A DNA stretch of 52,763 bases from an uncultured Gammaproteobacteria bacterium (GCA_937894085.1 CALCSG010000396.1:1-52763), one strand, 5' to 3'; shown: positions 1 to 10,940, numbered from the stretch's first letter. Numbers and translations: made by a program. The notes: generated by a model not told the origin, from the sequence alone.

Positions 1-1180
1 CCTGTTAAAAGCTGTCGAAGAAGCGAATAAAATTAATCAGGATAATACGACTATTATTGTCGTTGACGTTAAGGAAAAGGCTAAGAAACCCCAGGAAGCC
101 CCTGTTTCTTCGAAAGAATCGTTATCGAAAGCAGTAGCAACAGAACCAGTTTCTTACCAGCAACCCCGCGATAATAAATCTCTAGCGGGCTTTTTCAGGG
201 CAATCATAATACTGTTATTGCTCGGGGCTGGTTACTATGTCTGGCAACAGGGCATGCTGGATGGATTTATTTCTGACGCCACTAATCTTGTTAAGCAACA
301 GATGAAACCTGATGAACCAGTCATTGCCAGCAAATCCGAACAGAAAATAGTTATACCCGCGGCCGCTGAGCCGAGCAAACCCAGAGAGCTGGTTAAGCAA
401 CCGCAACAGGCCGCGTCGGAACCTCTCGTACAGGAAAAGTATGTGGATAAAGCGGATCCTTTCACTGATCGACTTAAGGTGGGTGGGCGTTCGCCGATGA
501 TGATCAAAATTACCGGTGGAAAATTCAGAATGGGCAATTCATCCGGGTTGATTTCGGCTGATGAAACGCCGCGACACGAAGTGACAGTAAAACCCTTCGC
601 CATGTCAGTGAATGAAGTGACTTTTGCTGAATACGATGTATTTGCCAAAGCAAACGGACGTAAACAACCGGATAGCCAGGGGCAGGACAGAAAAACTCAC
701 CCGGTTAGTAATGTGTCGTGGGATGATGCGCTGGCTTATAGTCGCTGGTTGAGTAAACAGACCGGTAACAAATACAGGTTGCCATCGGAAGCAGAGTGGG
801 AGTATGCGGCCCGAGGTGGAACACGCTCAACTTACTGGTGGGGTACAACTAAAGGTTCTGGTAAGGCGCATTGCTTTGACTGTGGGTCAGATTTGAATAC
901 AGGAAAACCGGCAAAGGTCGGGTCTTATCCATCAAACCCATTTGGCCTGAATGATACTGCCGGTAACTTATACGAATGGGTTCATGATTGCTATCACCGG
1001 AATTACAATGATGCTCCAGAGGACGGCTCGGTATGGGATGGTGGTGATTGCTCTGTTCGAATCGTGCGTGGTGGAGCTTTTCGCAGTCCGGCATCTTCAA
1101 TGCGTGTAGAAAATAGAGAAGTGTTTCCCAGTAATAAAGGTCAGTATAACGTCGGTATTCGTATTGCGAGAGATATATAG
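1..1180 (+). CDS. Partial (5' truncated by window): PP2C-type phosphatase C-terminal tail, TM segment, periplasmic formylglycine-generating-enzyme (FGE/SUMF1)-sulfatase domain
   Basis: Frame 2 is open from base 2. It reads LLKAVEEANKINQDNTTIIVVDV (PP2C-tail-like DNxTxIVV), then AIIILLLLGAGYYVW (TM), then ITGGKFRMGN...ETPRHEVTVKPFAMSVNEVT...RLPSEAEWEYAARGG...GLNDTAGNLYEWV...RVVRGGAF-like FGE signatures. Confidence 0.8.
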   Translation, partial: LLKAVEEANKINQDNTTIIVVDVKEKAKKPQEAPVSSKESLSKAVATEPVSYQQPRDNKSLAGFFRAIIILLLLGAGYYVWQQGMLDGFISDATNLVKQQMKPDEPVIASKSEQKIVIPAAAEPSKPRELVKQPQQAASEPLVQEKYVDKADPFTDRLKVGGRSPMMIKITGGKFRMGNSSGLISADETPRHEVTVKPFAMSVNEVTFAEYDVFAKANGRKQPDSQGQDRKTHPVSNVSWDDALAYSRWLSKQTGNKYRLPSEAEWEYAARGGTRSTYWWGTTKGSGKAHCFDCGSDLNTGKPAKVGSYPSNPFGLNDTAGNLYEWVHDCYHRNYNDAPEDGSVWDGGDCSVRIVRGGAFRSPASSMRVENREVFPSNKGQYNVGIRIARDI

Positions 1181-1213
1181 TCTGTGGCAGATTTTAAAGT
1201 TAAACTAAACTGT

Positions 1214-1486
1214 ATGATAAAAACGCTACTATTAAGTGTGTCTCTGGTCAGCATCCTGACTCCATCCATAGCTTTCAGCTTTAGCTTGCCTGAAATTGAT
1301 TTCTGCCCGCTGGGCGGGCCACCGGGCTGGTTTAATCGTATGACCGGTCAGCATAATCAGCGTTATTACAGGCCTCCACCAGCCATGTTTCGACCTCAAT
1401 ATCCAGCTGTTGCTCCAAATGTCTGGCAAACTCCTGTTAGGCCGTATCCACCGGGCTACTTTCAGCAATATCCTGCTGTTAACTAG
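1214..1486 (+). CDS. Small secreted Pro/Tyr-rich protein
   Basis: ATG at 1214 gives [22 protein letters not shown] signal peptide, then a PPGW/RPPP/YPPGYF-rich mature part. Confidence 0.5.
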   Translation: MIKTLLLSVSLVSILTPSIAFSFSLPEIDFCPLGGPPGWFNRMTGQHNQRYYRPPPAMFRPQYPAVAPNVWQTPVRPYPPGYFQQYPAVN

Positions 1487-3548
1487 CCTGACTTTTCCAG
1501 CTAGTGATTATCCGCTGGAATTCACTCAGGTCAGTTACTGGATTTTGACAGCTTAAACCCTGGCAAATATAGGCGCAAACTCCATCATCAAACGCGATTT
1601 TATCTTTCATTTCAGCTGGCAGGTCGATATCCTTAGCGATAGCAAAACACAATACATCCGGCAGGTAATGTTGAAAAACACATCGCTGCCAGAGTTGCAT
1701 CTGTTCCGGGTCACCGCGCAAAATAATAATTGTCGCCGGATTTAAATAACTGTCCAGAGCATTCAGTAGTGAACAGTATAGTATTGGATGTTTGTTAAGG
1801 TCAGTGGATGCCGCCAGTAGTGTTTTTTCTGCACTTTGAAGATAATTAACCTTAGCGGATATCAGGCCAAGATATTGTAACGCCTGTGCCGCAATACCAT
1901 TGCCTGACGGTATTGCGTCATCACTGAAAGATTTACTACGGACCAGTAATTGTTCATGATCAAAGCTGGTAAAATAAAAACCACCCTGCGATTTATCTTC
2001 AAATAATTCCAGCATGCTGTCTGCTATTTGTATCGTCCACCGGTACAAATCATTATCCCAGTTATTTTGTAACGCATCGGTTGTCGCCAGTGTAAGATAA
2101 GCATAGTCATCCAGGTAAGCATTGAGATGCGCTTTTCCATTTTTACTGGTTGCCAGTAAGCGCTTATTCTTCCAGTGATGCTGTTTAATAAAGTTAAGAG
2201 CCCTGGTTGCCGATTGCGCATAATCAGGTCGTTCGAAGGTTCTGGCAGCCGTATTCATGCCTCGTATCATCAGCGCATTCCAGGAAGTGAGAATTTTATC
2301 ATCGGTACCCGGGTAGACTCTCTGTTGACGTTGTTGATACAGTTTTTGTTTACAGTTGTGTAAAATTGATTCTATTTCTGAAACTGGCCGCTTGTCCTGT
2401 ATAGCCAGCTGATTAATGTCTACATAGGTGTGTGGATACCATTTTCCTTCGAAGTTGGCTTTACGATTTAAGCCGAAGCTGCGGGAAAATAACGCATACT
2501 CTTCGTTATCTAGCAGACTTTTGATTTGTTCAATTGTCCAGCTATAAAACTTGCCTTCTTCACCTTCGGAATCAGCGTCCTGTGCTGAATAATAACCACC
2601 CTCAGCTGCCTGCATTTCCTGTATTAACCACAGAGCCGATTGATTGACGGCCTGTTCGAAATAGTAGTCCGGTTGAACTTGCTGGGCCCAGCAATACAAC
2701 GCCATTAACTGCCCGTTGTCATATAGCATTTTTTCAAAATGTGGAATCATCCATAACTCATCGGTCGAGTAACGGCAAAAACCACCGCCAAGGTGATCGA
2801 ATAAGCCACCTCCTGACATTTTCCGGGCGCTGTAAAGACCTGCGGCCCTTAACTCATCAAACCGGGTGCCGTAAAAAAAATACTGGCGAAATGTTCTTTC
2901 AATTGAGTAAGGGTGGGGAAATTTGGGGGCAGGAGTGAAGCCTCCATGAGTTGAATCAAATTGCGACATCAACTGTTTGTTGAGGGTGTCAAATATTGAA
3001 GAGTCAAGCTTACCCGGTAGTTGTACAGAAACGCTTATTTGTTGTAAATGCGATTTTATAGAGGCATTTTGCTTTTGTATATCCTGCCTTTTCTCGACCC
3101 AGGCATGTTGTACGGCCAATAATATTTCACTGAATGAGCGCATACCGTGACGTTGAGTAGAGGGAAAATAAGTACCGGCAAAAAATGGTGTTTGATCTGA
3201 CGGTGATAACACCAGAGTTAACGGCCAGCCACCACCTCGACCGGTCATTATCTGATGCGACAGTTGATAAATCTTGTCCAGATCGGGGCGCTCTTCACGG
3301 TCAACTTTGATATTAATGAAATACTGATTCATGATGGCAGCTGTTTTGTCGTCTTCGAATGACTCGTGAGCCATCACATGACACCAGTGGCAGGCCGAAT
3401 AGCCGATGGATAACAGGATCGGTTTTTTCTGTTCACTGGCGAGCGCCAGAGCCTCTGCTCCCCACGGGTACCAGTTGACGGGGTTGTCGGCATGTTGTAA
3501 TAAGTAAGGGCTTGTTTCCTGCCCTAGTTTGTTTTGCGGATTAGCCAT
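1479..3548 (-). CDS. Thioredoxin-domain (DUF255/YyaL, spermatogenesis-associated protein 20-like) protein
   Basis: N-terminus [25 protein letters not shown]...[20 protein letters not shown] is diagnostic of the family. Confidence 0.93.
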   Translation of the reverse strand: MANPQNKLGQETSPYLLQHADNPVNWYPWGAEALALASEQKKPILLSIGYSACHWCHVMAHESFEDDKTAAIMNQYFINIKVDREERPDLDKIYQLSHQIMTGRGGGWPLTLVLSPSDQTPFFAGTYFPSTQRHGMRSFSEILLAVQHAWVEKRQDIQKQNASIKSHLQQISVSVQLPGKLDSSIFDTLNKQLMSQFDSTHGGFTPAPKFPHPYSIERTFRQYFFYGTRFDELRAAGLYSARKMSGGGLFDHLGGGFCRYSTDELWMIPHFEKMLYDNGQLMALYCWAQQVQPDYYFEQAVNQSALWLIQEMQAAEGGYYSAQDADSEGEEGKFYSWTIEQIKSLLDNEEYALFSRSFGLNRKANFEGKWYPHTYVDINQLAIQDKRPVSEIESILHNCKQKLYQQRQQRVYPGTDDKILTSWNALMIRGMNTAARTFERPDYAQSATRALNFIKQHHWKNKRLLATSKNGKAHLNAYLDDYAYLTLATTDALQNNWDNDLYRWTIQIADSMLELFEDKSQGGFYFTSFDHEQLLVRSKSFSDDAIPSGNGIAAQALQYLGLISAKVNYLQSAEKTLLAASTDLNKHPILYCSLLNALDSYLNPATIIILRGDPEQMQLWQRCVFQHYLPDVLCFAIAKDIDLPAEMKDKIAFDDGVCAYICQGLSCQNPVTDLSEFQRIITSWKSQAS

Positions 3549-3609
3549 GTTTAGTCAATGCGTTAGTCAGGCTTTAATTATGACATAGCTGGAAATTTTA
3601 TAGGCATGA

Positions 3610-3667
3610 TAGTGTAGTGTCCTGTACTGAGCGCATAACTATGCGGGCAGTACAGGACACTACACTA
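3610..3667. repeat. Long perfect inverted repeat (19-bp arms) with nested small hairpin
   Basis: TAGTGTAGTGTCCTGTACT (3610-3628) and AGTACAGGACACTACACTA (3649-3667) are exact reverse complements; the loop contains GCATA-AC-TATGC. Confidence 0.9.
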
Positions 3668-3708
3668 GTTAAGGTGGAATTGAGGAATGCCGGATAGAGT
3701 CAATTTTG

Positions 3709-4865
3709 CTAAAACATTTTAATCTCACCAACATCATCAGAAACGACCGCTGTTCTTGCTGAAATTTCATTTTGAACAAGTTGAATATAGTCTGCAGTCA
3801 GCTCATCAAGTAGCTGAAGTACCTGCCGACTGGCATGTTCCATGTTAAAAAGCGCTAGAATACAGTCTTCATGACGACGTTCGTTTTTCGCTGTGAGAGC
3901 TTTTATACCCTGTTGATGAACTTCAGCATGCGGCTTTTCCAGTAAGCGGTAAGCATTTAGAGATGCTAATTCTTTGCCTTTACCTTCGTAATACCATTTA
4001 CCCAGCCTGCATTCGTGATGATTTGAAAAGCTGTCGAGCGGTTTTTGACCCATACCAAATATGTGCTGATAGACGTCCACTTTATACATTACATGATCCA
4101 GTTTTACGGTTTCAATAAATGCCGAGGTTGAGGATGTGCTGATTACCCAGGTCATGTTACTGGCAAGAGCTACCACTTCATCGATAACATTTCCCACTGT
4201 TTTTACCGAGTCGTTCATGCTGTTGCCCGATTCAACAATTTGCTGAAAATCGGATTGAGTTGTACTGGAAAGCTGGTTAATGATCTGTACAAGTTCCTTG
4301 ATCTGTCGGGTTGCATCGGCGGTTTTACCTGCCAGTTTACGAACTTCATCGGCGACTACTGCAAATCCTCTTCCCTGTTCGCCTGCTCGTGCGGCTTCGA
4401 TTGCCGCATTCAGTGCAAGCAAATTGGTCTGGTTCGAGATATCTGAAATGATCTGGGTAAACTGTTCAATGTCCTGAGAGGCTGCATCCAGTTTATTAAC
4501 TGTCTGTACGCTTTGTGAAGTGGTATCTGTTAATGTTTGAATGTTTGAGGAAATTTGTGACAGGATCATCGTACTTTGCTGAAACAGGCTGGAAGTTTCG
4601 CGTAGTTTGGACTGTTCTGCATCCAGAGTTATCGCCGTCTCTGCTGATTTATGACGAATCATATCCAGTGACTCACCTAAATCTGAGAAATGTGTAATCT
4701 CCGAGGTTTTATGTGCAAACTGCTGTAATAAATAATTCAGGTTTTTATTGTTGTAGTCGTTTTTTTTGTCAGGGATGAAATTAACTCATCTTTTTCTGCA
4801 AGCTGATTTTCCAGCTGTTCGACTTTTAGTTGCAGGGTTCTGTTTTTGTCTTTATAACCAAACAT
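3709..4865 (-). pseudogene. Methyl-accepting chemotaxis protein with C-terminal CZB zinc-sensing domain; apparent frameshift at an A8 run (T8 on + strand, 4760-4767)
   Basis: MCP hairpin ([40 protein letters not shown]) and CZB-type His-rich tail. The N-terminal coiled coil [35 protein letters not shown] is in another frame and joins at the homopolymer. Confidence 0.75.
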
Positions 4866-5146
4866 TGAAGAAGGCACCGTGGGGAAAATATTTCACTGAA
4901 TTTATCGGTAATTATAGTGAAATATTTGGGGTTAATTGCTCAAATAGATCACTTATTTGGTGTATAAAGAATCCAGAGACTATTCAGTGTTACCTGAAGT
5001 AAGGGACGACAAGGGCCTGACAGTAAAGCCCATGACTGGATAATAACTAATGAGGATGCTGCTTGATGACTACAACACCGCAACCCTGGCAGTAATATTA
5101 AGTGAGCTCAGAAATCAGGAGTAATATCTTTCTGTTCTGAATAAAT

Positions 5147-5554
5147 TCAAACCAGTCTGTCTCTGATGCCTCGCAACACTATATCGGTATAGCCGACTAT
5201 TCCCAGAATCTTGCGATGCTCTACTACCGGAGCTCGACCCAACCCGAAATTTTCAAATAAGCGGCTACAATAACGAATATCCATATCAGGGCCGACACTG
5301 ATGACCGGTTTTGACATGATTTCATAAATATTGACGCGTTCCGGCGATTTGTCGCGCGCCAGTACTTTTTTTGCAATATCGGATAACATCACCAGGCCGT
5401 ATTCATCATTTTCATGTCGCTTATCGACAATGATGCACTTGGTTGCGGTAAACTCGGAGTTTTTTAGAACATCGGCTACGGTTGACATGCCGTTGACCAG
5501 ATCATAATCCGTACTCATTACGTCTCTTACACGTATCAGGGTTTTTTGGCTCAT
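5147..5554 (-). CDS. CBS-domain protein
   Basis: RVRDVMSTDYDLV...YEIMSKPVISVGPDMDIRYCSRLFENFGLGRAPVVEHRKILGIVGYTDIV: paired CBS motifs. Confidence 0.85.
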   Translation of the reverse strand: MSQKTLIRVRDVMSTDYDLVNGMSTVADVLKNSEFTATKCIIVDKRHENDEYGLVMLSDIAKKVLARDKSPERVNIYEIMSKPVISVGPDMDIRYCSRLFENFGLGRAPVVEHRKILGIVGYTDIVLRGIRDRLV

Positions 5555-5901
5555 ATTTCTTCCTCTACAATTTCAGTTAATTCACTAACCTGATGGGATA
5601 CACCAACCGCATCATCGACGTCGATGCTGAAGGCAATACCACTGCCCGGACTGGCGTCAAATTCACCTACTTCAGCGATAACTTCCAGTACGTCTCTGCT
5701 TAAATGTTCTTCGACAAGCAGTAATACTACATCTCTTTGTGTTTCCAGGCTTAGACCAAAAAAGGTTTTTGAAGCGTTAATGCCTTCCCCTTTGGCGCTG
5801 GTAATTACAGTTGATCCGGTGGCACCTTTTTGTTTCGCCGCATCAACAATTTTATCAGTAATCGTATCTTCGGTCAGAGCAATTATCAGTTTAAAGTGCA
5901 T
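5551..5901 (-). CDS. P-II family-like regulatory protein (start assigned to ATG at 5901)
   Basis: MHFKLIIALTEDTITDKIVDAAKQKGATGSTVITSAKGEG...: PII-like beta-alpha-beta start and GATGSTVI; 4-nt overlap with the downstream CBS gene. Confidence 0.75.
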   Translation of the reverse strand: MHFKLIIALTEDTITDKIVDAAKQKGATGSTVITSAKGEGINASKTFFGLSLETQRDVVLLLVEEHLSRDVLEVIAEVGEFDASPGSGIAFSIDVDDAVGVSHQVSELTEIVEEEI

Positions 5902-5914
5902 GGTGTTTCTCTCA

Positions 5915-6691
5915 TCAGGTTGATTTTCTTTTTTCACGCCTGGCAATCCACTCAGAAAGTTGAGCGTAAACCATAACGGACATAATTGGGAACAGGCTGG
6001 CAAATGCGATCAGGCCAAAACCATCGAGTAGTGGGCTCCGCCCCGGTACCGTGCTGGAGAGTCCAATACCCAGGGCCGCTACTAAAGGAACGGTCACTGT
6101 AGATGTTGTGACACCACCTGAATCATACGCAAGAGCGATAATTAGACGTGGTGCAAATAGCGTCTGTATGACGACGAATACATAGCCGGTGATAATGTAC
6201 CAATACAGCGGTGTGCCTGTCACGATACGGAAAACTCCCAGCGAGATACCAATTGCGACTCCAATAGCCACTGCAATGCGCAGCCCCCAGATTCCGATGC
6301 TACCCGCTGATACCTGATTGGCCTTAATGGCAACTGCCAGTAATGAGGGTTCTGCTATGGTAGTAGCAAAACCAATTGCAAAGGCAAACAGGTAAACCCA
6401 TTTGTAATGCATCCAGTTAAGCGAGGATTTCGGCTCACCCTGTAAGATGAAGTCGAGATCAGTTAACTGAGTTGCCATTAGCTTACCGAGTGGAAATAAT
6501 GCGGCTTCCAGTCCCTCCAGAAAAAAAGCCAGACCCAGTAACACAAACAGGAAACCCATCAGGATTTTTTTCAGGTTAGGCATGGCTTTTCTTAAAACAA
6601 ATAACTGAAAGCCGAAAATAATGGCCGCAATGGGTAAGACATCCCATATAGTCGCCAGAATGGTTAGCAACAGGTCATAGAAAATATGCAT
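5915..6691 (-). CDS. DUF1538 integral membrane protein (copy 2)
   Basis: Multi-[28 protein letters not shown] shared with the neighbouring paralogue. Confidence 0.85.
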   Translation of the reverse strand: MHIFYDLLLTILATIWDVLPIAAIIFGFQLFVLRKAMPNLKKILMGFLFVLLGLAFFLEGLEAALFPLGKLMATQLTDLDFILQGEPKSSLNWMHYKWVYLFAFAIGFATTIAEPSLLAVAIKANQVSAGSIGIWGLRIAVAIGVAIGISLGVFRIVTGTPLYWYIITGYVFVVIQTLFAPRLIIALAYDSGGVTTSTVTVPLVAALGIGLSSTVPGRSPLLDGFGLIAFASLFPIMSVMVYAQLSEWIARREKRKST

Positions 6692-7422
6692 CAGACCACC
6701 ATGCCATAGGCCATGACAAAAATCATTGGCGTTAAAGAAGCAAATGCAATCAGTCCGAAACCATCTATCATGGGGTTACGCCCCTTAATAGAGCTCGCAA
6801 GACCAACACCCAGGGCGGTCACCAGCGGAACGGTTATAGTCGAGGTGGTTACTCCGCCCGAGTCATAAGCAATACCGATTATTTCCTTAGGGGCAAAAAA
6901 TGTCATGATGACCACGCCGATATAACCACCGATGATTAGATACTGTATTGGCCAGCCACGAATAATTCTTAAAACGCCGACCAGAATAGCGAATCCCACC
7001 GATACGGCGACTGTAATGCGCAGACCAAATGCATAGGATAGTCTGGATTGCTCGCTATCAATAATCATACCGCCAACAGCAGCAACATGTGCCGCTTCTT
7101 TGGCGACGGCAATTAACGCGGGCTCCGCGACTGTGGTACCAAAACCGAGCGAAAAGGCAAACACCAGTAGCCAGAATAAACTGCCTTTTTTGGCGAACTC
7201 GTATGCCATGCTTTCACCGACAGGGAAAAGCCCCATGTTCAAACCTTGCACAAACAGAGTTAAGCCGATGACAACAAACAGAATGCCGGTAGCAATTTCA
7301 CCAAAGTTAGGAATCGGCTGCTGTAAAACAACCAGTTGGAAAAAACCAATCACGCCAATAATTGGTAACAGGTCACGCAGGCTATCCAGTAATGATTTTA
7401 GAATGGCCCTGATTGATTTCAT
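6691..7422 (-). CDS. DUF1538 integral membrane protein (copy 1)
   Basis: Multi-[48 protein letters not shown]; 1-nt overlap with copy 2. Confidence 0.85.
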   Translation of the reverse strand: MKSIRAILKSLLDSLRDLLPIIGVIGFFQLVVLQQPIPNFGEIATGILFVVIGLTLFVQGLNMGLFPVGESMAYEFAKKGSLFWLLVFAFSLGFGTTVAEPALIAVAKEAAHVAAVGGMIIDSEQSRLSYAFGLRITVAVSVGFAILVGVLRIIRGWPIQYLIIGGYIGVVIMTFFAPKEIIGIAYDSGGVTTSTITVPLVTALGVGLASSIKGRNPMIDGFGLIAFASLTPMIFVMAYGMVV

Positions 7423-7551
7423 AAAATAGAGGTTAGTTTTTTATTATTAATTTAGAGTTTATAGCAGCTTTAAATATTAAAATACATAATAGTCGATATT
7501 AACAGAGGGTAACAGTGCTGTCTTGATCTGTACAGGTTATGGTTTTTTTGC

Positions 7552-7971
7552 TTAAGTAAATTCCACTGAGATATCCATCTTAATATTGGCTGGCAGATTA
7601 GTCGATACCGGGCAATGTGTCATGCGCTCCATTATGTAATCAATATGACTCTGAGTCACTACACCTGATTTTATTTTAGCCTTAAAAGAGACGGAAATGT
7701 TATTTAAATCCCACAACTCGCCCGCTTCAACCTGCATCTTACCGCTAGCTGATTCCAGTATCAGGTTGCATTCGGCACTATTGGCTCTCATATACAGGTG
7801 CTGGCAGGAGAACAGGGCATTGATAAATAGTATAAAACCCGGTGAACGAATGTTTAAATCAAGCGACTCCCATTGGTTGTCATGCAGAATTTCAACTCGT
7901 AAATCTTTTATTTCATTTTCCTTGTTCTGGTAACTGCTGTTTAACTTCAGGTGAAAATGTCTGTTACTCAT
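7552..7971 (-). CDS. OsmC/Ohr-family-like protein
   Basis: Size, fold-like pattern and CPVSTNL near the C-terminus resemble OsmC (CPxxxx) proteins. Confidence 0.6.
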   Translation of the reverse strand: MSNRHFHLKLNSSYQNKENEIKDLRVEILHDNQWESLDLNIRSPGFILFINALFSCQHLYMRANSAECNLILESASGKMQVEAGELWDLNNISVSFKAKIKSGVVTQSHIDYIMERMTHCPVSTNLPANIKMDISVEFT

Positions 7972-8004
7972 AATATTGTCATTGTTAATGAAAACTGGAA
8001 GTGA

Positions 8005-9075
8005 CTACATGATAATGATTTTATCATTATTTATTGTTAAGCCTACCGTAGATCCAGTTTCTGCTGGAACATTATCAAAACTGTACATCTCATCAACAAT
8101 CAACTGTTGCCGGCCTACCTGAATTTCGTAGCGAACAATATTCCCCAGAAATTCACGAATTTTAACCTGGCCCTGTAAATCGGCAGTGTTGCTTTCAGCT
8201 TCGCACAAAGCCAGGTTTTGCGGGCGAAGCACTATCGATTTACTACCTTCAATATCGCTGGACTGTAATGATATCTGCATGCCCTTTCCATCGTCAAACA
8301 GAGTGTAATTAGACTGTTTGCTGAGAGTTCCCTGTATCACATTCGCACTGCCAAGAAATTGAGCGACGAAAAGGTTATCGGGATGGTCATACAATTCCAT
8401 CGGTGCTCCGATCTGTTGTACGATGCCGTCTTTAAGAACCGCAATGCGGTCAGCAGTGGTATTGGCCTCTTCCTGGTCGTGCGTTACAAAAATAGTGGTG
8501 AGAGAAAGTTTGCGCTGCAATTCAAGTAGCTCCTGGCGCATATGAACACGTAATGTTGCATCCAGGTTGGATAAAGGTTCATCCAGTAATAATACCTTGG
8601 GCTCAATCACCAGCGTACGCGCCAGTGCTACGCGTTGCTGCTGTCCGCCGGATAACTGATTTGGACGACGTTCTGCATAGTCCTGCAGACCAACCAGTTC
8701 CAGTACGTCCTTTACACGTTGGTTAATTTCATTTTTAGGTAGCTTACGTTCTTCCAGACCGAAAGCTACATTTTTATAAATAGTCATATGGGGCCAAAGT
8801 GCATAATTCTGAAATACCATGCCTACCTGACGTTTCCAGGGTGGTAGTGCAGACACTTCTTCATCGCCGAGGAAAACCTGTCCTTTCTGGCAATGCTCGA
8901 ACCCGGCAATCAATCTCAGTAGAGTCGATTTACCACAACCGGATGGTCCAAGGAAGGCAAAAAATTCTCCCTGTTTGATGCTCAGACTGACATCCTTGAT
9001 GACTCGCGTATTGCCATAGGATAAATCGATATTTTTTAATTCGATGCCGACGGAATGTGTCTGTAGTGGTGGCAT
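8005..9075 (-). CDS. ABC transporter ATP-binding protein (FbpC/PotA-like)
   Basis: Walker A GPSGCGKST, LSGGQQQRVALART signature, Walker B VLLLDEPLSNLD, H-loop THDQEEA. Confidence 0.95.
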   Translation of the reverse strand: MPPLQTHSVGIELKNIDLSYGNTRVIKDVSLSIKQGEFFAFLGPSGCGKSTLLRLIAGFEHCQKGQVFLGDEEVSALPPWKRQVGMVFQNYALWPHMTIYKNVAFGLEERKLPKNEINQRVKDVLELVGLQDYAERRPNQLSGGQQQRVALARTLVIEPKVLLLDEPLSNLDATLRVHMRQELLELQRKLSLTTIFVTHDQEEANTTADRIAVLKDGIVQQIGAPMELYDHPDNLFVAQFLGSANVIQGTLSKQSNYTLFDDGKGMQISLQSSDIEGSKSIVLRPQNLALCEAESNTADLQGQVKIREFLGNIVRYEIQVGRQQLIVDEMYSFDNVPAETGSTVGLTINNDKIIIM

Positions 9076-9087
9076 GATAACTCCTGA

Positions 9088-10785
9088 TTAACTATTATTT
9101 TCAAGGCTGCGCTCACGCCGGCCTTTTTCGATAATTCTATGCGAAAAATAAGTGCCTGTTGCAACGATGACAACAGCGACCATGCCGAGTGCTGCACCAG
9201 CCCCCCTGCCGGCTGCCGATTGCATATACACATAGATGCCATAAGACAGAGGCGCATCTGATTCGCTAGAAACCAGCATGATGGTGGCTGAAAGCTCAAC
9301 TGCTGCAGTGGCAAAACTGGTCACAAAACCGGCCAGTATGCCGCCGGACATCAGCGGCACCACGATGCGATAAATGGTTTTTGTTTTGTTGGCCCCCAGG
9401 TTTTCTGCGGCTTCTTCCAGAGAGCGACTGACCTGATGTAACGCAGAAGTACAGGCTCTGAGAGCATACGGTAGGCGACGTATGGATAAGGCTATTACCA
9501 GCATGACCCACCAGGTCGCCAGTGGCATGTCACCAAATGGTATACTCATGCCAAGAAATGTTCTTAGATAACCTATGCCTAACACCAGGCCGGGAACAGC
9601 CAGGGCAGCCATAGCCGTATAATCCAGCCAGTGTCTGAAACGGATTTTACTGCGTAGCACAAGATAGGCTATCGCTGTACCGAGGATGATATCGATAGTG
9701 GCCGCCATGGAAGCATAGATCAGGGTATTTACCATGAATTCGGGGGTTTCCTCAAAAATGGACACGTAATGCTCAGGCGTAAAGCCGTCTGGCAATACGC
9801 TGTAAGACCAGATGGAGCCAAATGATAGTAGCGTCAGCCCCAGGTGAGGTGATAACACTGCCAGTAAAATGATAATGACAATGGTATAGGCGATAACTTT
9901 TTCCCAGAAACGCATTTTTCGTTTAGCCAGGCCACCGCCGCCTTTTTGTACGGTGGAGTAATCCTTTCCTTTGAGTGCCAGTGAGGCAACCCACATCGCA
10001 AATAATGAAAACACAACCAGGATAACGGCGATGACATAACCCATAGGGTCGTCGATACCAATGGATGAAATACGCAGATAGGCCTGCGGTGCAAGCATGT
10101 TATTGACGTTCAGTAACAGAGGGGTGCCGAGATCATCAAAAACTTTTAGAAAAACCAGCGAAGCACCGGCCACATAACCCGGCATGGCCAGCGGGAAAAC
10201 AATACGCCGGAATAAACGCATGCCATGGCTGCCGAGATTTTGTGCGGATTCCTCCATCGAGCGGTCAATATTATTAAGCGATGTTGACAGGTTAATTAAT
10301 ATAAATGGAAAGTAATGGATGCTCTGTACAAAAATAACGCCGTTCAGCCCCTCCATAAAAGGTATTGTGAAGCCAAAGTATTCATCCATTAATAAATTAA
10401 CGCTGCCATTTGAGCCAAACAGCAGTTGCATAGCTACTGCGCCCACAAAAGGAGGCATTATTAAAGGGACAAAGCCGAGGCTTTGAATGATCACTGAACC
10501 CTTAAATTCAAAGCGGGTTGTGAAATACGCCAGGGGCAGCGAAATAATGGTAGCGACAATAACCGACATCCCTGCCACGTAAAACGAATTAAAAAATGAC
10601 TCCTGAAAAAGCGAGGTGTTAAAAAAATCGAGAAAATTTACCAGGGTCAGGTTGCCGGTATTAACATCGATAAAAGCGACATAGAATACTTTTACAACAG
10701 GAATCACCAGAAATGACAGCATGAAAAGGGCTATTAGAATGAATAAAAGAGTTTGTCCCGGGTTCTTATATGCTTTAGATGTCAT
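9088..10785 (-). CDS. Fused two-module ABC transporter permease (AfuB/FbpB-like)
   Basis: About 12 TM helices with two EAA-like loops (MEESAQNLGSHGMRLFRRIVFPLAMPG and LEEAAENLGANKTKTIYRIVVPLMSGG). Confidence 0.93.
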   Translation of the reverse strand: MTSKAYKNPGQTLLFILIALFMLSFLVIPVVKVFYVAFIDVNTGNLTLVNFLDFFNTSLFQESFFNSFYVAGMSVIVATIISLPLAYFTTRFEFKGSVIIQSLGFVPLIMPPFVGAVAMQLLFGSNGSVNLLMDEYFGFTIPFMEGLNGVIFVQSIHYFPFILINLSTSLNNIDRSMEESAQNLGSHGMRLFRRIVFPLAMPGYVAGASLVFLKVFDDLGTPLLLNVNNMLAPQAYLRISSIGIDDPMGYVIAVILVVFSLFAMWVASLALKGKDYSTVQKGGGGLAKRKMRFWEKVIAYTIVIIILLAVLSPHLGLTLLSFGSIWSYSVLPDGFTPEHYVSIFEETPEFMVNTLIYASMAATIDIILGTAIAYLVLRSKIRFRHWLDYTAMAALAVPGLVLGIGYLRTFLGMSIPFGDMPLATWWVMLVIALSIRRLPYALRACTSALHQVSRSLEEAAENLGANKTKTIYRIVVPLMSGGILAGFVTSFATAAVELSATIMLVSSESDAPLSYGIYVYMQSAAGRGAGAALGMVAVVIVATGTYFSHRIIEKGRRERSLENNS

Positions 10786-10940
10786 AGTGAATTTATTTTT
10801 TTATCGAAACTATAGCGGAAGTGCGCAATGGAATATCGTGCGGGTATAAATGTTTAAAAATCTGAGGTTGATAAATTATTAGCAACTTTTTCTGATAGGC
10901 AGATTCTCATTTCTCTCTGCACTTTATGCAGTTATGTTGA

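Noticed and set aside
4766-5002. 78-aa plus-strand ORF near the MCP gene
   Set aside because: Mostly antisense to the MCP N-terminal coiled coil and AT-rich upstream DNA; no support as a gene.
9036-9314. Minus-strand ORF (92 aa) and many other 60-110 aa ORFs overlapping known genes (e.g. 235-648, 849-1100, 15249-15554, 19378-19662)
   Set aside because: They overlap strongly supported genes in other frames, have no recognisable domains, and are explained by chance open frames.
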